DNA from: Ruminococcus sp.
GTDB lineage: Bacteria > Bacillota > Clostridia > Oscillospirales > Ruminococcaceae
Reading direction: 5' to 3'
DNA length: 41,253 nucleotides
Assembly (NCBI GenBank): GCA_017437285.1
Contig: JAFSBM010000047.1
Location: forward strand, 1-41,253
The stretch's first letter is position 1. Every line of letters begins with the position of its first letter. Of the stretch, positions 40,092 to 41,253 are shown piece after piece. The notes beneath the pieces are model-generated. The model did not search any database. It saw only the letters and a program-made list of their open reading frames with translations, and was not told the origin of the DNA. Position numbers and translations under genes: made by a program.

Positions 40092-41253
40092 TGGCAACTG
40101 TAACTGCAATCAGTACAAAAGGCGGCGGTGGAGGTAAAGCAACTCTTGAATATATCTGCCGTGATGATAAGACAGACAATCAGAAATATGTCACAGCACT
40201 CAACTGTTCTCTGCCTACAGTGTATCAGGAATTCAAAAACACCCGTGAGATGTATGGAAAGACTACCAAGCGGATATGAAATCCAGCCTGAGCTTGCTCA
40301 TAAGATAGCTGTGGAGTTTGCGGAGAAAGCATTCAATGGACATGAATGTGTTGTTGCAACTCATATCGATGCAGAGCATATTCATTCGCACATTGTTTTT
40401 AATTCCGTAAACGCAGATACAGGTGCAAAATATCATTCAAATAAATTTACTCTGAATGATATCAGAAATATATCCGATGAAATCTGTCAGAAGTATGGTG
40501 TGCAGACATTGGAAAAACCTGTGGTCAATCAGCGAACTGACGGAATAACCACAGGCGAATATCGCAGTGCTATGAAAGGAGAGAGCTGGAAAATTGATCT
40601 CATTAATGTAATTGATGAGGTTATGAAGCAAGCAAAAACACAAAAGCAGTTCTGTTTCTTAATGCGTCAGAGAGGATATGGTGTAAGGTGGGAAGAATCA
40701 AGAAAATATATCACATACACCTGTCCCAATGGTAAACGCTGTCGAGATAGCAGACTGCACGAACCAAGATACAGCAAGGAGATGATGCTTAATGAATTCA
40801 AAATTAGAGCAGATGAAATCAGCTTCAAAGTCCAATCTGGACGAAGCGATGAACACACCGCAGGCGACATTTGTTCTCGACAGCAACTGGAGAGCAGTTA
40901 TAGCTCAGCTTACGTTACTCACCCAAGCGGTAGAACATGTCAGCGAGAAAGCAAGTCAGGCTATGACAGAGGAAGAAATGATAACCTATCTGGAAAATCA
41001 ACAGGTAATATTCGACAAAGTGAAATCGGAGTGCAGACACATTCAGCAAACAACAGCAGAGCAGACAACCAACTCTCTTACGAGTTTAATCAGCCAATCG
41101 GAGAAACTGTCATTACAGGCTGGGAAGCTGAACGAGGAATACTGCTCCAAGCTGAAAGAATCAGAAGAACGCAATATGAAACGCAATCGCAAGCTGATTG
41201 GAATAGTTATAGCGATACAATCGGCACAGCTGATATTGTGGACAGTGTTGCAA
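40091..41253 (+). pseudogene. MobA/VirD2-type relaxase, disrupted by a deletion frameshift, runs off the window
   Basis: The start reads MATVTAISTKGGGGGKATLE and continues to MYGKT, then hits a TGA at 40277-40279. A second frame from 40266 resumes the same protein with PSGYEIQPELAHKIAVEFAE, and stays open to the last base. It includes THIDAEHIHSHIVFNS, the HxHxH relaxase metal motif. Between MYGKT and PSGYE the relaxases I know have roughly a dozen more residues (a DG.RYYHxxQSH-like region), so about 40 bp are missing and the frame is shifted. The gene is probably non-functional here unless there is a sequencing error. It is coupled to mobC. Confidence 0.8.
40792..41253 (+). CDS. Coiled-coil/TM protein nested out of frame within the relaxase gene (partial)
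   Basis: A frame distinct from the relaxase opens at ATG 40792, ten bases after AAGGAG, and stays open for 154 codons to the window end. It contains LDSNWRAVIAQLTLLTQAVE, long Gln/Glu/Lys-rich helices (about residues 40-125) and then a hydrophobic segment after basic residues (KLIGIVIAIQSAQLILW). A coiled coil followed by a membrane anchor resembles the MobB-type proteins encoded inside relaxase genes of some plasmids. The relaxase frame is also intact over the same bases, so both are read. The 3' end is missing. Confidence 0.7.
   Translation, partial: MNSKLEQMKSASKSNLDEAMNTPQATFVLDSNWRAVIAQLTLLTQAVEHVSEKASQAMTEEEMITYLENQQVIFDKVKSECRHIQQTTAEQTTNSLTSLISQSEKLSLQAGKLNEEYCSKLKESEERNMKRNRKLIGIVIAIQSAQLILWTVLQ

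Overview
The window looks like a spore-forming, plant-polysaccharide-degrading member of the Clostridia, most likely Ruminococcus or a close relative (Oscillospiraceae). The evidence is an adjacent spoIVA and sipL-type pair, two secreted proteins with dockerin modules, two very large proteins built from DUF4353-type carbohydrate-binding repeats, Gram-positive Shine-Dalgarno sites with GTG and TTG starts, and moderately AT-rich DNA. The species call is inference.

Layout. (1) 1-1437: four small cargo-type genes (a gamma-glutamylcyclotransferase-like protein and three unknowns) of the kind carried by integrative elements. (2) About 1440-4940: an array of small genes separated by near-identical intergenic repeats. 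Each repeat is a terminator (CCTCCGATG stem) followed by a promoter (TTGCAA, 17 bp, TATAAT) and, in three copies, a short leader. The genes include a GNAT acetyltransferase, DUF3781-like, GyrI-like, DUF7668-like and DUF4303-like proteins, a decayed ORF and a cassette without a gene. This resembles an accumulating immunity or resistance cassette array. A MITE-like element sits against its last promoter. (3) 5187-29791: mostly chromosomal genes. They are an ECF sigma factor with a membrane partner; a redox-type protein, an ArsR regulator and a Cys-rich protein broken by a second MITE; HtrA; an XRE-AbrB regulator with an ABC exporter; a PdaA-like deacetylase; a split ChrA pair; a DUF4353 lipoprotein; an ACT/UPF0210/sugar-kinase operon; a HisJ-type phosphatase; an Lrp/aminotransferase/ispE operon; a dockerin-DUF4353 giant; a 930-bp non-coding region of nested inverted repeats; and spoIVA with sipL. 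(4) 30235-37319: an accessory island. It has an XRE repressor with two palindromic operators, a large HTH regulator, and a co-directional run of a Sel1-TM protein, a JAMM peptidase, a Cys-rich 61-mer, a peptide of five GFIDxSGMWR repeats, a 495-aa Sel1 protein, and a secreted protein with four PPC-like repeats and a dockerin. (5) 37548 to the end: the mobilisation and replication side of an element. It has a sigma-region-4-like protein, a RepA-like AAA ATPase behind an attenuator-like hairpin, inverted 9-mer repeats, MobC, and a MobA-type relaxase gene carrying an internal deletion and frameshift. An out-of-frame coiled-coil/TM gene is nested in the relaxase.

The most distinctive parts are the terminator-promoter cassette array (1440-4940), the Sel1/JAMM/WR-repeat locus (32412-35468), and the overlapping gene inside the disrupted relaxase. 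The last two reading frames run off the window end.
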